A DNA stretch of 64,000 nt, from the NCBI GenBank assembly GCA_027625915.1, contig JANTQA010000018.1, positions 929,718 to 993,717 of the forward strand. The letters are read 5' to 3'. Position numbers and translations under genes: made by a program. Every line of letters begins with the position of its first letter. Within the stretch, counting starts at the first letter, position 1. The notes under the pieces are model-generated. The model was not told the origin of the DNA, did no database searches, and saw nothing but the letters and a program-made list of their open reading frames with translations. The DNA comes from Anaeramoeba flamelloides. Lineage: Eukaryota > Metamonada > Anaeramoebidae. Below are positions 34,703 to 47,000 of this stretch, one piece after another.

Positions 34703-35654
34703 CTAATTATTTCTATCTGTTATTGTTTTAAAAAATGACAATCGTTTTGTAATTGCCTTTGGTTGTTGGGATGAAGGTTGTGTTTTGGTGTGTATAAACC
34801 TGCATCTAATTCCATAAGTGCAAAACATATTTTGGTGGTAGGGCTTACAAATTTGAGTTTTATATTTTGGGTGTCTTGAAATTTTCCTAGTGTAAACAAA
34901 AAGAAAACAAAAATAAAAAAAAAAAAAAGAAAAATCCAAAAAAGGAATTATTATTTTGAGAAAAGTTGAAAATAACGAAATTTTAATCGTCTGTAAAATA
35001 TTATTCTCTGGAATTGAATTTTTCTTACTTGTAACCCGAAAATCTAACCTTAATAAATTTTTCGGAATTAAGAAAAATACAAAATTGAACAAAAAAAAAA
35101 AAAAAATAAAATAACAAAGAAAAAGTGGCATTCAAAGACAAAACAAACCTTAATTCAGAAGTACCATGAGCAAATTGGCATTTTTCCCCATATTTACAGT
35201 AACCGTTTTCAACCCATGAACGACAGACTTCTGTCTTGTATAAGTCTATTTTTAAGGAAGATTTTTTATTACGATTATTCTGTTTGGTTCTGTTGAATGA
35301 ATTTTTTCGATTTTTTAAAGATCTGTTATTTTGTATTTTTGAAATCCTTTGTGGTGGTTTTGTGTTTTTGTGATCGTACGATTTGTTTGAGGTTGGCAGA
35401 AACTTTTTATGCCTGAGATTATTTTTTTTTTGTGTAGTTTTATTGGATGTTCGAATTTGATCAAGTGCAGAAACAAACCCAACAGTGGCAGTCGTTTTTT
35501 TGTTTGTAACAACCCGTGTAAAATCCTTTTTAGGTGGGCTTTTGAGATCTTGCGATGGGAAAACAATTGGGCTACCTGCTCCTATATTAATTGCAGTCGT
35601 ATACAAATACTTTCTTGCATTTTTTTCGTTATTTGTGATCACAAAATCAGTCAT
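34703..35654 (-). CDS. ZFP36: TTP/TIS11-type tandem CCCH zinc-finger mRNA-decay factor
   Basis: Two exons, 35654-35149 and 34886-34703, joined in phase 2 across a 262-bp GTTTGT...CTAG intron; 229 residues. Finger 1 is C144-x8-C153-x5-C159-x3-H163 (lead-in YKTEVC) and finger 2 is C182-x8-C191-x5-C197-x3-H201 (lead-in [10 protein letters not shown]). The splice rebuilds the 18-residue linker with [16 protein letters not shown] (human ELRSLTRHPKYKTELC). By family knowledge such tandem fingers bind UAUUUAU-type AU-rich elements and recruit deadenylases. The N-terminal 140 residues are basic and not conserved. The fingers sit at the C-terminus, with only 28 residues after them. The symbol marks the family, not strict orthology. 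Confidence 0.94.
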
Positions 35655-36716
35655 TTGGGAATCAAGAGAAGAAAAACTCCAAAAAGCTTTTGGGTAAAGG
35701 CTAGAGTGGACAAAGAAAGCGTTTTTTCTTTTTCAAAGGTTGGTTGTAAACAAAAGAAATAACAAAAAATTATTTACTTGGAATAAAAATAACAAAAAAT
35801 AAAATTCCTAGTTTTTTTTTAATTGGTTAAATTACAGACGACTGAACAAATTTCGTTGGTTTGTTCGGTTTCCAGTTGCTATACACAAAACGAAAATACA
35901 ATAAAAAAATTTTTTTCTATATTTTTAAATGCCTAACTTCTTTTTTGAAGTTCATCAAGAATTTTGTCTAAAACGAGGTTATGGTTTTTGAGTACGAACT
36001 TTCTTTTCTTCAATTTGTTGATCATTTTAAAATAATCAAAAAATTCACAGAATTTTAAATAAATTTGTACTGATAGAAATTTTAACAAAATCTAGGTAAC
36101 CTAACATATGTTTAAAACCGTAACCACAACCCTGAACATAACATTCCTGAAGAATCTAAAACCTTAAGTTTTTCTTTCTTCTTGTTCAACTGTTAAATTT
36201 GGTCGTCGAGATTTTGACACATAATAACAAAATTTATGATTTTTTCAATGGACTAGTTTACTCAAAGGAAATCATGATTGGAAAGTTTTAAATCTTCTTT
36301 TAATGTTTGAAGAGAAAATTGATCGGAAAAAACTTCTTTTTGTTTCCAAGGTTATTTTCTAATCTCGTATTTACCTGATGTGTATGCATTTATAACATTT
36401 TTCTATCTTCAGAAACCGGAAGAAATCTTTAGAAAAAAGATTTTAGAAATGATATTTTGTTATGGGAAAAAACTTTAATTTAAAAATTAAAAGCAACTGA
36501 CTTTGGTTTAAAAAAAATTTACTTTAAGGTATCAGTCCTTGACAACAATAAGGCAAAATTTTTCAATATGTTATTGGTATTATTACTCTACTCACAAATT
36601 TTGTGGATAAATGAAGTGTCGAAAAATTCTTATTAACGAAAAACCCCAGAAATACAAATTTATTTAGTGAAGAACCTTTTGTTTTTAAGATTTTTTTGGA
36701 TAATGAAAACAATTAG

Positions 36717-37174
36717 TGTTTACGAGAAAAATGTTGGACAGATAAAAATAGTTGGACAGCAATTTTAATTGGGAAAATTACTGAAAATGATTTTTAATTT
36801 CTATCATTTGTGAAATAACTAAAGAAAATACCAACAATCTACTTATTAGAATAACGATTAAAGTAATTCCACTTTTTCAAAACCTTATCTCATATAATCT
36901 AAAGCAAGTTTAAAAATTACCATTTACTATATTAATAGTAAACTTTACTACAACTTGGATTTTTGTTAAAATGGCATGATCTACTTTAGTTTTCAACCAT
37001 TCAAATGAGTATTCTACACACGCCACAGATTAATGAACTTGCAACACATATAAACCTGAATTTATATAAAAGTCAGCTAGTTATCAATAGGATTTGATTT
37101 TCAATTTTACTAATGTTCCCAATTAAAAATGGTGTACAACCATTTTTCTAGTTCCAATATTTTTCTCTCAACGG
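36717..37174 (+). mobile_element. Element R4, copy 2 (458 bp)
   Basis: Collinear with 56308-56748 along its whole length, with long identical words such as AATCTACTTATTAGAATAA and CTAGTTATCAATAGGATTTG. Both ends carry AGAAAAAT.TTGGA units. Flanks are TTA on the left and TAA on the right. No reading frame of note. Confidence 0.8.
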
Positions 37175-37187
37175 TAAATTCATTTTA

Positions 37188-37453
37188 CTGCTATCAAAAT
37201 AACATGTTTGAAAAGTTTATCTCGTGTTTCAAAATCAAAATACAGGTTTCTTTTGCTAGAGAAGATCTATAATTGAGCTCCTCAAAGAAACCGAGAATAA
37301 ACAATAAGCAAAATATGTATTGATTTCTGAAAGTTTAAATATTAAAAAATAAATAATCAAATTAGAAAATTTATCTCAAAAAACAAAGCAAATTTTTGAA
37401 AATAAGTCCAATTTTCATAACAACAAAAAAATTAATAATTTTTTTAAAATAAA
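37188..37453 (+). repeat. Dispersed element R6, copy 3 (shortened)
   Basis: Begins TACTGCTATCAAAATAA just after the R4 end and matches the first half of R6 copy 1 (TCGTGTTTCAAAAT, AAATTTATCTCAAAAAA). It stops where the R1b element begins; the second half is not seen. Confidence 0.65.
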
Positions 37454-37585
37454 TACAGCCAGTTTCACTTTTAAGGCACAAACTTTCAATGAAATTTAAA
37501 GCTCAATAAAAATCTCAAATTAAGGCACAAAATATGTAATTTTTTTTACAAATTATTTTACTGAATCCAAAATTATGTGCCTTAA

Positions 37586-38265
37586 GGGTCGAGTCATTTA
37601 CCATGAAAAGGCACCATACTCAAGTGGTGACCTGAGACCAAAAAGTGTATTGTGAAATAGGCCTTCTTTTAGTTGACAAAATTCAAATAACAAAAAAAAA
37701 AATTATATAGGATCTCTTTGACAAAAAATTCAACGAAGTTTGAAAGAGTTCTCAATTTCAAAAATCAAAATTTAAAAAAAAAAATTCATCTTTTCTCATT
37801 TTCTTTTTCAAAACAGGTTAAATTTCTTTAATTTTAAAACAAATTGCTTTCTTGTATTTCGCAATCACTTTTATTCTATTTAGTCTGATTTGTGGTTATT
37901 TTAAAAACCGTCTCAATTTGACCAAGTAAAGATTAGGTAATAGTCTTTCAATAAAATAAACTCATTTGAAAAATGAAAAAAAAGAAAAAAAAAATCACCA
38001 AGATCTCAAAAAGCGCCAAAGATCGACACTTCAAAACTGACATAGTTGTTTTCAGAACTGTAATTCACAACCATTCTGTTGGAAATTGAGTGTCACTCTT
38101 TGGCGCTTTTTTCTAAAAATGTCCTCTTTTTTGGTTGTTGATTTTTGGAGATCGATGGTACATCATAGGTTGGTTGGTTTTTGATTGGTGTTAGGTCCTC
38201 AATAAAATTACTAAAAAGTTTTTTTCCATTTCAGAATAAAAAATTTCACCCTAATGACTCTACCC
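37586..38265 (+). mobile_element. R3 TTAA-flanked element nested in R1b (680 bp)
   Basis: TTAA duplications at 37582-37585 and 38266-38269. Termini GGGTCGAGTCATT and, at the other end, the complement GGGTAGAGTCATT (12 of 13 match). The duplicated TTAA belongs to the R1 right arm (CCTTAATTTGAGAT), which proves insertion into R1b. No coding capacity. Only one copy in the window. Confidence 0.88.
38008..38113. repeat. Inverted repeat inside R3
   Basis: Arms AAAAAGCGCCAAAGA...GACACT and the complement AGTGTCACTCTTTGGCGCTT, about 106 bp in all. Its GC content is high for this window. It is either a further nested foldback element or the core hairpin of R3. Confidence 0.75.
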
Positions 38266-38335
38266 TTAATTTGAGATTTTTATTGCGCCTTAAATTTTGT
38301 TGAAAGTTTGTGCCTTAAAAGCGAAACTGACTGTA

Positions 38336-40087
38336 GTACATTTTATTATTTTTATTTACCATTGTTTATACCAAACTGAATCATTCAAATCATTTCTTTA
38401 ACTAAATAAAAGGATTTTTTAGTAAATAGAAGATTGGGATATATCCTAATTTAATATATTTAAAAACAATTAAAAAAAAAATATAAATCAAAATAATTAA
38501 AAAATTACCGAATAAAAAAAAAAAACATTTATTTATTAATGGTTTGTGTTTATTATTTACTACAATTATTTAATTTTTATCAGGCTTTACTTTTATTTTT
38601 TAATGAAAAAAAAAAAAATTCAAATAGAATTATTAAGTAGAAATTACTTTTCAATTTCTAAAGAATTTTTAAATATTAATATTAAAATCCTATTTTCTTT
38701 TAATTTATATGGTTCAAGTATTTGTGAAAGAAAATAGAGTATTTTTGAATTATTCTTCCAATATATCGATTTATTATATTGGTTTATATGATTCCAAAAC
38801 GATTTATTTTGGAATTATTTTTTTATAATATAAAGTAATTCTAATTTTTTTTCATTTTTTTAACAGTGTTTTCTTTTTCTTTGAGCTAAAAATATTGTAG
38901 TTGTTTTTTGATTTTGATAATTCAACTCTTTTAATGTAATCCTAGGAACAATATTTTTTGTTTTAGATTAATTTGATTACAATATTTGATAAAAGTATTC
39001 TTAAAAGATATTTCTAAAAAAGTGTTTTTTTTTAAAATGATTGATAAATAATGATGTGATTTAAAATTCAAGTAAAATAATTTTTTATTCTTCTTCTAAA
39101 TTAAGAAGATTTCTCCAAAATAATCTTGCCAAATACACTTTGTTGAATTTTTTTCTTTATATTCTTGCTTTCAACAATTTTCTTTGAAAGGAGATCTTTT
39201 TTGTTTGGTCTCTATAAAAGAAAAACTATTTTGAAAAATACATCTGCAGAAGTCAATTTTATTGTTTTGTTCTTGGATTAAGTTCAAAGATTATTTTGAA
39301 CGCATTTCTAAGCCCTAATTCAAAATTTTTGACACAACAAAACTCGATTTGTGAAAAGAAAAACCTTATTTAATCAATTCAAGAAGAAATACCAAATTAG
39401 AACTATTCACTAATTGGAATTTTAACAATTATTTCTAAATTACAATATTCACAAAAAAAAAAAAATAAATAATTATCAATACAAATAAATCAATAGCGTG
39501 CCAAAAATTTTGGAGAGAACAAAACAAAAAAATAAATTAGAAAATTTGTTGAAATTCTATTAGTAATATTGATCGTTCAACGGTTAGAAACTACCAACTA
39601 ATTTTATTTGAGTTCTTCTATTTTGGACAACTCAACTTTAACAGAATATCAATCATTGAAAAAAATAGTTTTTGATTGAATGAAAAAGTTGCGAAATTTA
39701 AAAAAGAAAAATGAATATGAAAAAAAGAAAAGTTGAAAAAACGATTTTCATATTAAACAAAAAATCAAAATTATTTCGAATTTGAATGAAATTGTATTAT
39801 TGTAATTGTTTGTCCTGTTTTAACTGTATGGAAATTTTTGAATTTTAGTTTATATTCAAAACATAATTTAATAAAACCCAAAATTTAATCAAAAAAAAAG
39901 GATAAAAAATTTTAAGATTCCACTCTGAATAACTTATGATTTGCTTTTGTTTATTTCAGAAATGAAGTAATCAATGAATGGTATTTTGATTTCAAAGTTT
40001 CAATACCAGGCTGCCCTCAAAAAAACCCTTATTCAGTATCATTCTTATCATAAAAATTCTTCAAAAAAAGTAAAATGTTCTGCTTCC
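38336..40087 (-). mobile_element. R7 TTAA element, copy D (inverted, degraded, about 1.75 kb)
   Basis: The right edge reads GCTTCC|TTAA (40088-40091), the complement of the R7 left end. GGATATATCCTAATTT near 38449 and GAATCATTCAAATCATTTCT near 38379 match the reverse of copy A. R1b sits at the TA of its GTACTTA end. It is about 0.5 kb longer than copy A; a block near 39370-39500 resembles 58350-58460, so it probably carries another insertion. Confidence 0.6.
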
Positions 40088-41018
40088 TTAAATTAAAAAA
40101 CAATACTAATTTTCACAAATTTAAATATCATTTAGATTTTTGAATGTAAAATTCCTCAAAACCTTTTCCACAATCCCTCTTTTCGATTTTATCTTTAAAA
40201 GAATAATATTGTTTTGAGAGAAACAATATAAAAAAAAAAAATGGTACACAAAAATAAACCAAATGCCTTAAAGTATTTGATAATGGAAATTCTTTTCAAA
40301 AATCAAAAGAGAGTAAATACTTTCCTTGAGAGTTCTTGAGAACGTTAATTCAAGGAAAAAGCAAAAGAACCAAAATCAAAAAAACGGAGACAAAATTACA
40401 ATTCCTTTGTAAGATGTGTCATGATTAGTGGTAGACACTCGAAAAATTCAAGTAACTCAAATGTTACAAAAATTCATAAAGAATATTCGATCGTTTAAAA
40501 ATTAGAGTTGTTTATTGTAAGTATTTGAAATGATCTTCATTTTTTATACAGAAAATTATGATTATTTTTCTTTTTCATTCTCACATTTTTTTATAAAAGT
40601 GTAAGGAGTTGTGTATCTAAAAATTTCTTTTTCTTGAATTTTTCATCAAAAAAATACACAAAAAATCATTTTTTGATCCCGAATTATAGATTATTTTGAG
40701 TATATTCCTTCACAATTTAAATGAGATTGGATCAAAAGATGTTTTAAGACAACTTGGTAAATTGTAAAGAGAGCTCTTAATTCTTTGGAATAATTTTTAG
40801 TACTATTTTTTTTTTCAATTTGTTGTTTTGAGGAACCTCAAAAAAATAAAAACGAAAAAAAAAAAAAAAAAAAAAAAAATTAAAAATTATAATAAAATCT
40901 CATAAAGAGAATATAAAAACATTTCATTGATAAAATAATTTGAAATAAGTAATAGAAAAAAAAAAACAAGAGAAGAAAGGATGTTGAAATATTAATACAT
41001 ACATATACACACATATAT

Positions 41019-44000
41019 TTAAAATTCATCATCAGTAATTATTTCAACTGCGATTATTTTTTCATTTTGAGTTAATTTTTTTTCATTTTCTTCTTTTTCG
41101 GACTTTAGTTGTTTTCTCTTATGGATGTAATTTGCTCTATGTTTCCTCAAATCGGGATTATTTAATAAAGAAGAATAAATAAACCATTTAGATATTGCTC
41201 TTTTTTTTAATTTTAATTTTAAATCGTGGGTGTTAAATTTTGTTGTTTCGTTATTAATAATAGAACCGTCGTGATAATCAGTGAGAAGATGTTCTTTTTT
41301 ATCTAAAGATATTTTATTTCTAGTCTTTTGCTTTTTTTTAAAAAATGTTCTTTTTTTTGCTAATCTCTTTGCTTTATAATCATTTATTACTAAATCAGAA
41401 AAAATCAAATGGGTTGGGTTATTGTGGTCGTGGTCCATCATGGCAACGCCCACATAAGCGCCATGCCCCGAATCTATAGCGGAAAGAAATCCGCCGAATA
41501 TTGGTATGTCCACTCTAAGTATTGTTATGAGTGACAAGATGATTCTTACAAATATTCTGATCACTGCCATCGAGAACGAAGCCACTAAATTGGTGAAGGT
41601 CCAAAAGAAATCAAAAAGCGTGAAGGCTCTAAATGATCGAACTTTATTAAATTGAATCATATATTTTTTCATGATTGTTTGAACAATTTTTTTGGATATA
41701 AACGATATAATGATTGTTAGCAATAATGGCCAAAGCTTTGCCCATAAAAAGCTTCTCAAAAAGCTAAAGCCAAAGCACAAGAAGACCAAAAAAAACACAA
41801 AATAAGTGACCAAATATGCGATTCCCGTTAGCCAAGATTGCAAGCTAGTATAATTTACCGCGTTTGAAATATTGGTTTTTAATTCAAAGGGATATTTCCC
41901 CTGGCGTAGCAGCATTATATTTTTTTTGTATTCGCCTAAAATTGAATGCCATAAAACTATTATGACTAATATCCCAACAGCTGTTGCCAAATTTGAACAC
42001 ATAACTACAGCACTAAAAAAATTGTCAATATATTTCGCATTGATTTGAGATAAAAAATTTACAAATTTTAGAATGGTATCTAATTGGATTTGGGAACTGT
42101 TCACCACCTTTACGTTTTTTTCAATAAGGCTTAATAATTTATTTAAGGACGATGAGTATTCTGATGATGAAATTTGATTAATTAAATCATAATAGGAAAC
42201 ATACGAGGCAAGCTTGCTTTGATAAGTTAACAATACCTGTCTTTTTGTTAATGAATAAATATATAGCCAATCTATCAATTTTAAGAATATTAAAATACAA
42301 AAACTTACGATTATTACTGATAAAAAAATTGAAAGCAATATTCTTTGTGGGTAATAAAAATCAGATTTTAGTTCAAATTGCTTGTGTGGATTATTTTTTT
42401 TTTTTTTTTTCAATTTTTTGACCATTGAGATAATTTTTTTTTTTATAGATTTTTTTTTTTTTGGTGTGCTTTGCTTTTCATTATCATAATAAACAATTTT
42501 TAATTGGTTCTTTTCCTTTCCTTTTCCCTTTTTGTCTTCATATTCCTTTTCCTTTTCCTTTTCCTCTTCAATTTCAATTTCATATTTATTAATTTTTTTT
42601 ATTTTCATTATCTAAAAGATTATTTTCAATATCATTTTCATTTTCAATGTTATTTACAGTTACTTTTTCAGTTTCAGTTTCACTATCGGATTCTGATTCA
42701 TATTCGAGACCAAATTCATCAATATCATTCAAATTTAAAAATTCTTTTAATTGCTCATTAGTTAATATATCAATTGTATTTTCCCATTTTTTCATTATAA
42801 TTCTTAATGATTGATATTTTCCATTTCCACTGCTATCATCATCATCATCACCATCACCATCACCACCACCATCACCACTAGCACTAGAACTATCGCTGCC
42901 ACTTTGAATATTAAAATCATCTAATAATCCTCTTTTTTCTTTTTCAAAATATAAAATTTTTTCAATAACTTGATTTCTTAATAACTTTCGATTGGATCCG
43001 ATTGTCATTAATCTATTGACTAAATTTAAAAATTTGAGTTTTTTTTTATTATGGAATTCCCAATTTTTATTTTTTTTAAACCAATGAAGTAAAATGATTA
43101 ATAACACTCCAACAATTGTTAAATATGAAGCAATTATAAAAACTGTATAAGCTATACCTAGATAGACGTTGGCAAATGGGCTTTGTGTGAAAGCTAAAAC
43201 AACCAGATTTAATAATAAAATAAAAAGGATTGAAATTAAAGGAAATATCATGATATATTTTTTCTGAACAAATCCAGAATTAGCTAAAAAGGGTAATAGT
43301 ACAACCAAGCATGCGATTATAATATAGGATTTTATGTTGGATACATTCGAAAAATTTGGTTCACTGGGGTTATACACTTGTATTTCATTTGACAGTGGGG
43401 ATAGTATCCCATCTACGTTAAATGTTAGTTGGTATACGCCAGAGGGCGAATCGATGATTGACAGATCCTGTAGGGTGATTTTGCCATCATCACCGGAAAA
43501 CACGGAAGTGTATTTAACTTTGCCGCCATTGTTAGCAGTGATTGTTATTGACTTTTGTTGGATCACGTCAATGGGCTCATCGCCATTTTTAATTATTTGG
43601 ATTATTGGCTGCTGGGGTAATTTTACATTTATTTTGACGTTCTTTTGTTGTAATATGCCTGGCTGCTGTACAATTTCAATCCTTTGTATTGGGTTTGTAA
43701 CCTTAATTCTGGTACTTTCGGATGTAATCACACCATCGGCAATGAATTGTAAAGTATACTCCGCAGGCGTTGCCGCTAAAAATTTTAAATCAAACTTTGC
43801 AATGCCGTTATTATCCGTAAAGCTTGTCACTCTCTGGGGATCCAATACCCCCGTGTCGTTAAAATTCCTTTTAATAAAGGCATTGACCGACTTTTCGGGT
43901 ATTACACCGCCAGATTTGGTTAAGGCCTGCACAGATAATTCCCCAAGGATCACAGTGGATCCATAAATTTCGACTTGGTTCGTCACAGAAAAGGGGATAC

Positions 44001-47000
44001 CTACTTTCACTTGATCAATTGGCTGGATGAGAATATTTAGGGAATATACCTGATTGGTACACTGTATAAAAATGGTTTCGCTCTGTGCATCATCGGAATT
44101 AAATTGAACAATGTAAATGCCTAACGGTGCACTTGATTTAAATTTTAGATCTTTGAATAATATTCTTCCATTTTCATCAGATACAGCTTCATAATTTTCA
44201 AAAATTTGGGAAACTTCTGTAATGTCTTCGGGTGCCAGAGTTATCGCTAAGGTTACAATTTTATTGGGCAATTTTTCATCATTTTCACCAAAAATTTGCA
44301 CGATGGGGATCGACGGGAAAGGCACACCTGGAGCTGAGGAAGAGGGGAAACCAGAAATGATAATTGTCGAAACTTGTGTCTTTCCCAAGATTTTGTTACT
44401 AACAATCTCTAGATACTTTTGACTATTCCCAGTGTGCATAGCAGTAGAAGTGGACGTGGAAGTGGAAGAAGCTGGGAAATAAGATCTAAAGGAAATATAA
44501 TAATCGTTGTTTTGTAAGATTTGCTTAAATTTCATTTCATCAAATTTTGCAATACCATCCGAATTTGAGGGATTTGAAATGGCGCCATAAGTTTGTCCTG
44601 CAGTTAAAAGTTTCATTTCCTTTTGATGATCTTTCACATAGGCGATAATGTAATAGTTTTCAAGTGTGTCATTATTTTGATCTACAATCAATATTTCTGG
44701 CTGTGTTTGAAAATTTTCACCCGAAACAATTGCATTATTGACATTGTCTGGTTGCACATGAAATGTAATGTTGCTTACTTGGCTATTAATTTCCAATGTT
44801 TCGGAATGGTCACAAATAATTCCATTGCCAAGAAAGAATATATAAAAATTGCCAGGATAGCCAATCCATAGATCGTTAATATAAACATAGCCGTCTGAAT
44901 CTGTTTTATTTGTGTTAATAAACAATTTGGTATTTATATTGATCGTGTTGGGAGGAACATGCAAATTCTCTTCTGGGCCAATTATTTTGTCTAAAGTGAG
45001 TTGAGATAAATAGATTGGATATTGGATCAATATTGATGCTATTTGGATACTTTCAACGCCGTTGCCCAGAAAATCAACTGCCCGTAATTTTATCAATTTG
45101 TTGATTGGATGGAATGGGTAGATAACATCGGAATCGGAATCGGGGTCAGGGAACTCTTCGATTTTAAGTTCGTAAACAGGATTCAATAGAGATATCCGGA
45201 AATAAAGGAAGCAATCGGAGGGATATCCGCCAGTGGTGGTAATTGAAGACACGTTGGGATTTGCTGCGGAGAGGAAAAAATCGCCAGTTGTGTTGTAGCC
45301 AAATAGCCTAAAACCTTTAATGGTGGCTTCGCCGTTGGAATCGGTATATTCGTCAATTACTGTGGGCTCGTAAATGATATCAGGGATGTTATTGCTACTT
45401 ATTACGCCCAAATTGATTTGCATCCCTTCTCTGGGATCGCCTTTATAATCCAAAACTTGTATTTTTAAATCAACAGGATCCGTGCCAACAATGTAGCGGC
45501 CATCCACCTTTGGGATCTGCGTTTCATCGATTAAGATTTTGGAACACCTTATGGAATCGTCTGTCCCGATCTCGATCTCGATGGGGTCTGATATAAAGTC
45601 ATCGATCGTATCGCATCTGAAAAGAAAAGTCACATTTTGATAATCTGATGATTGATAGGAAACAATTCGTGCGCTTGAAAAGCTTGCAACGCCGTCACTA
45701 TCAGACCACGCTATACTATCTTCGAATTGAATCAAATCCAGGTCATCCTTTAAGCCGTCTGGATAGGCCTGGATGATGACGAGTTTATCGACGATACCAC
45801 GCCCATCGGAATCTAAAACCTTGATCATTGGCATTGCATGGATGGACCCATAGGGCTCGGTTAAATTTTGCAAATCATAGTATGCGTTATTCATCAATGG
45901 CGTGATTGAGGTCGGCTTGTGGATCCATTTTAATGATGCAACATTTGATAAGACATAAAATTTTTTTGTAGGCTCCGATGAAACACCTTCACATCGGAAT
46001 TTGATTTGAAAATACCTTTCTGGATCTTCATTACCACCGGTGAATCCCAAAACACTCAGCCTTAAATTTTCATATTCTGCATACCCCTCGGAATCAGTGG
46101 GGCCAATCACGGGATTTAGCAGATACTTCGTTGTCCAGCTTGTGTCCTGTCTAAAATCCGATGTTGGAAATCCATTGAGGTAAGATATTTTTGCATATAT
46201 GTATATTCCTGAAAGCCCGTCGCCATTGGAATCAAGAACCTGTAGTTTTGGCTGTGTTTTGAATGCCTCTCCATCAATATTATTTTTTGATATATCTCTA
46301 ATTATTTTGATTTCGTGTACCTCGGTTTCAAAATTAATTGGTTCAATCATTAATTGGTTATTCGTTATATTGTTTTTATAATTAACCCAATTTTTTATCG
46401 TTTTGACTTCAGTAAGATCATCTTCGCAAAAGACCCCAAAAAATTGTGGTAATGTATTACTCCCAATAACTTTGAAATCTTGAAATTGAATAATCCCATC
46501 AGAATCGCTTGGACCCTGGGTATGATGTAAAAGCTCGGCTGCCCTTTCATAATATGGATACAATATGTATGTAGTTTCAACAGTAAACAATGAAACATAA
46601 TGTCCAGATATTGGATTATCATCACTATCAAATAATTGGATTCTTGGTTGGGTGGTTAATGCTTTTCCAAATTGTTGGTTCGATTTTGGTGGATTGTTTA
46701 ATAATTTAATTTTATTAACTTTTGATTATTGGGTTGGATTGTTTTGTTATTTGTTGTTGTGAAAAAAATAATAAAGTTTTGAAAAAAAAGTTGTTAATTA
46801 AAAATTAATTATGAAATTTAATAACATTTTTTTTTTTTTTGAAACATCAATTTTTAATAAATTTTTAATTTTTTAAATTTTAAGGTGTTACTTTGGAATT
46901 ATTTGTTTTTTTTTTTTTTTTTTTTTTAAAAGAGTAAAATAATTAAATAGATTAAAAAACTGATTTTAAATGTTATTTTTTTGAAAATAACACAATCAAG

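Larger units (their letters stand above)
37456..38333 (+). mobile_element. MITE family R1, copy b, split by a later insertion
   Basis: TA|CAGCCAGTTTCACTTTTAAG on the left and CTTAAAAGCGAAACTGACTG|TA on the right. The two halves (37456-37585 and 38266-38333, after removing one TTAA) add up to 194 bp, the exact length of copies c and e. Confidence 0.9.
35655..41018. other. Intergenic, TTP-like 5' to STRA6-like 3' (5.4 kb), a nest of elements
   Basis: No supportable gene. From 36717 to 40087 it is almost wholly nested or abutting repeats (R4, R6, R1b holding R3, R7 copy D). 35655-36716 and 40088-41018 are unassigned A/T-rich sequence. Confidence 0.65.

Noticed and set aside
43334-43966. Plus-strand 210-codon frame
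   Set aside because: Antisense of the STRA6-like ectodomain exon, which has clear repeat structure in the minus frame.
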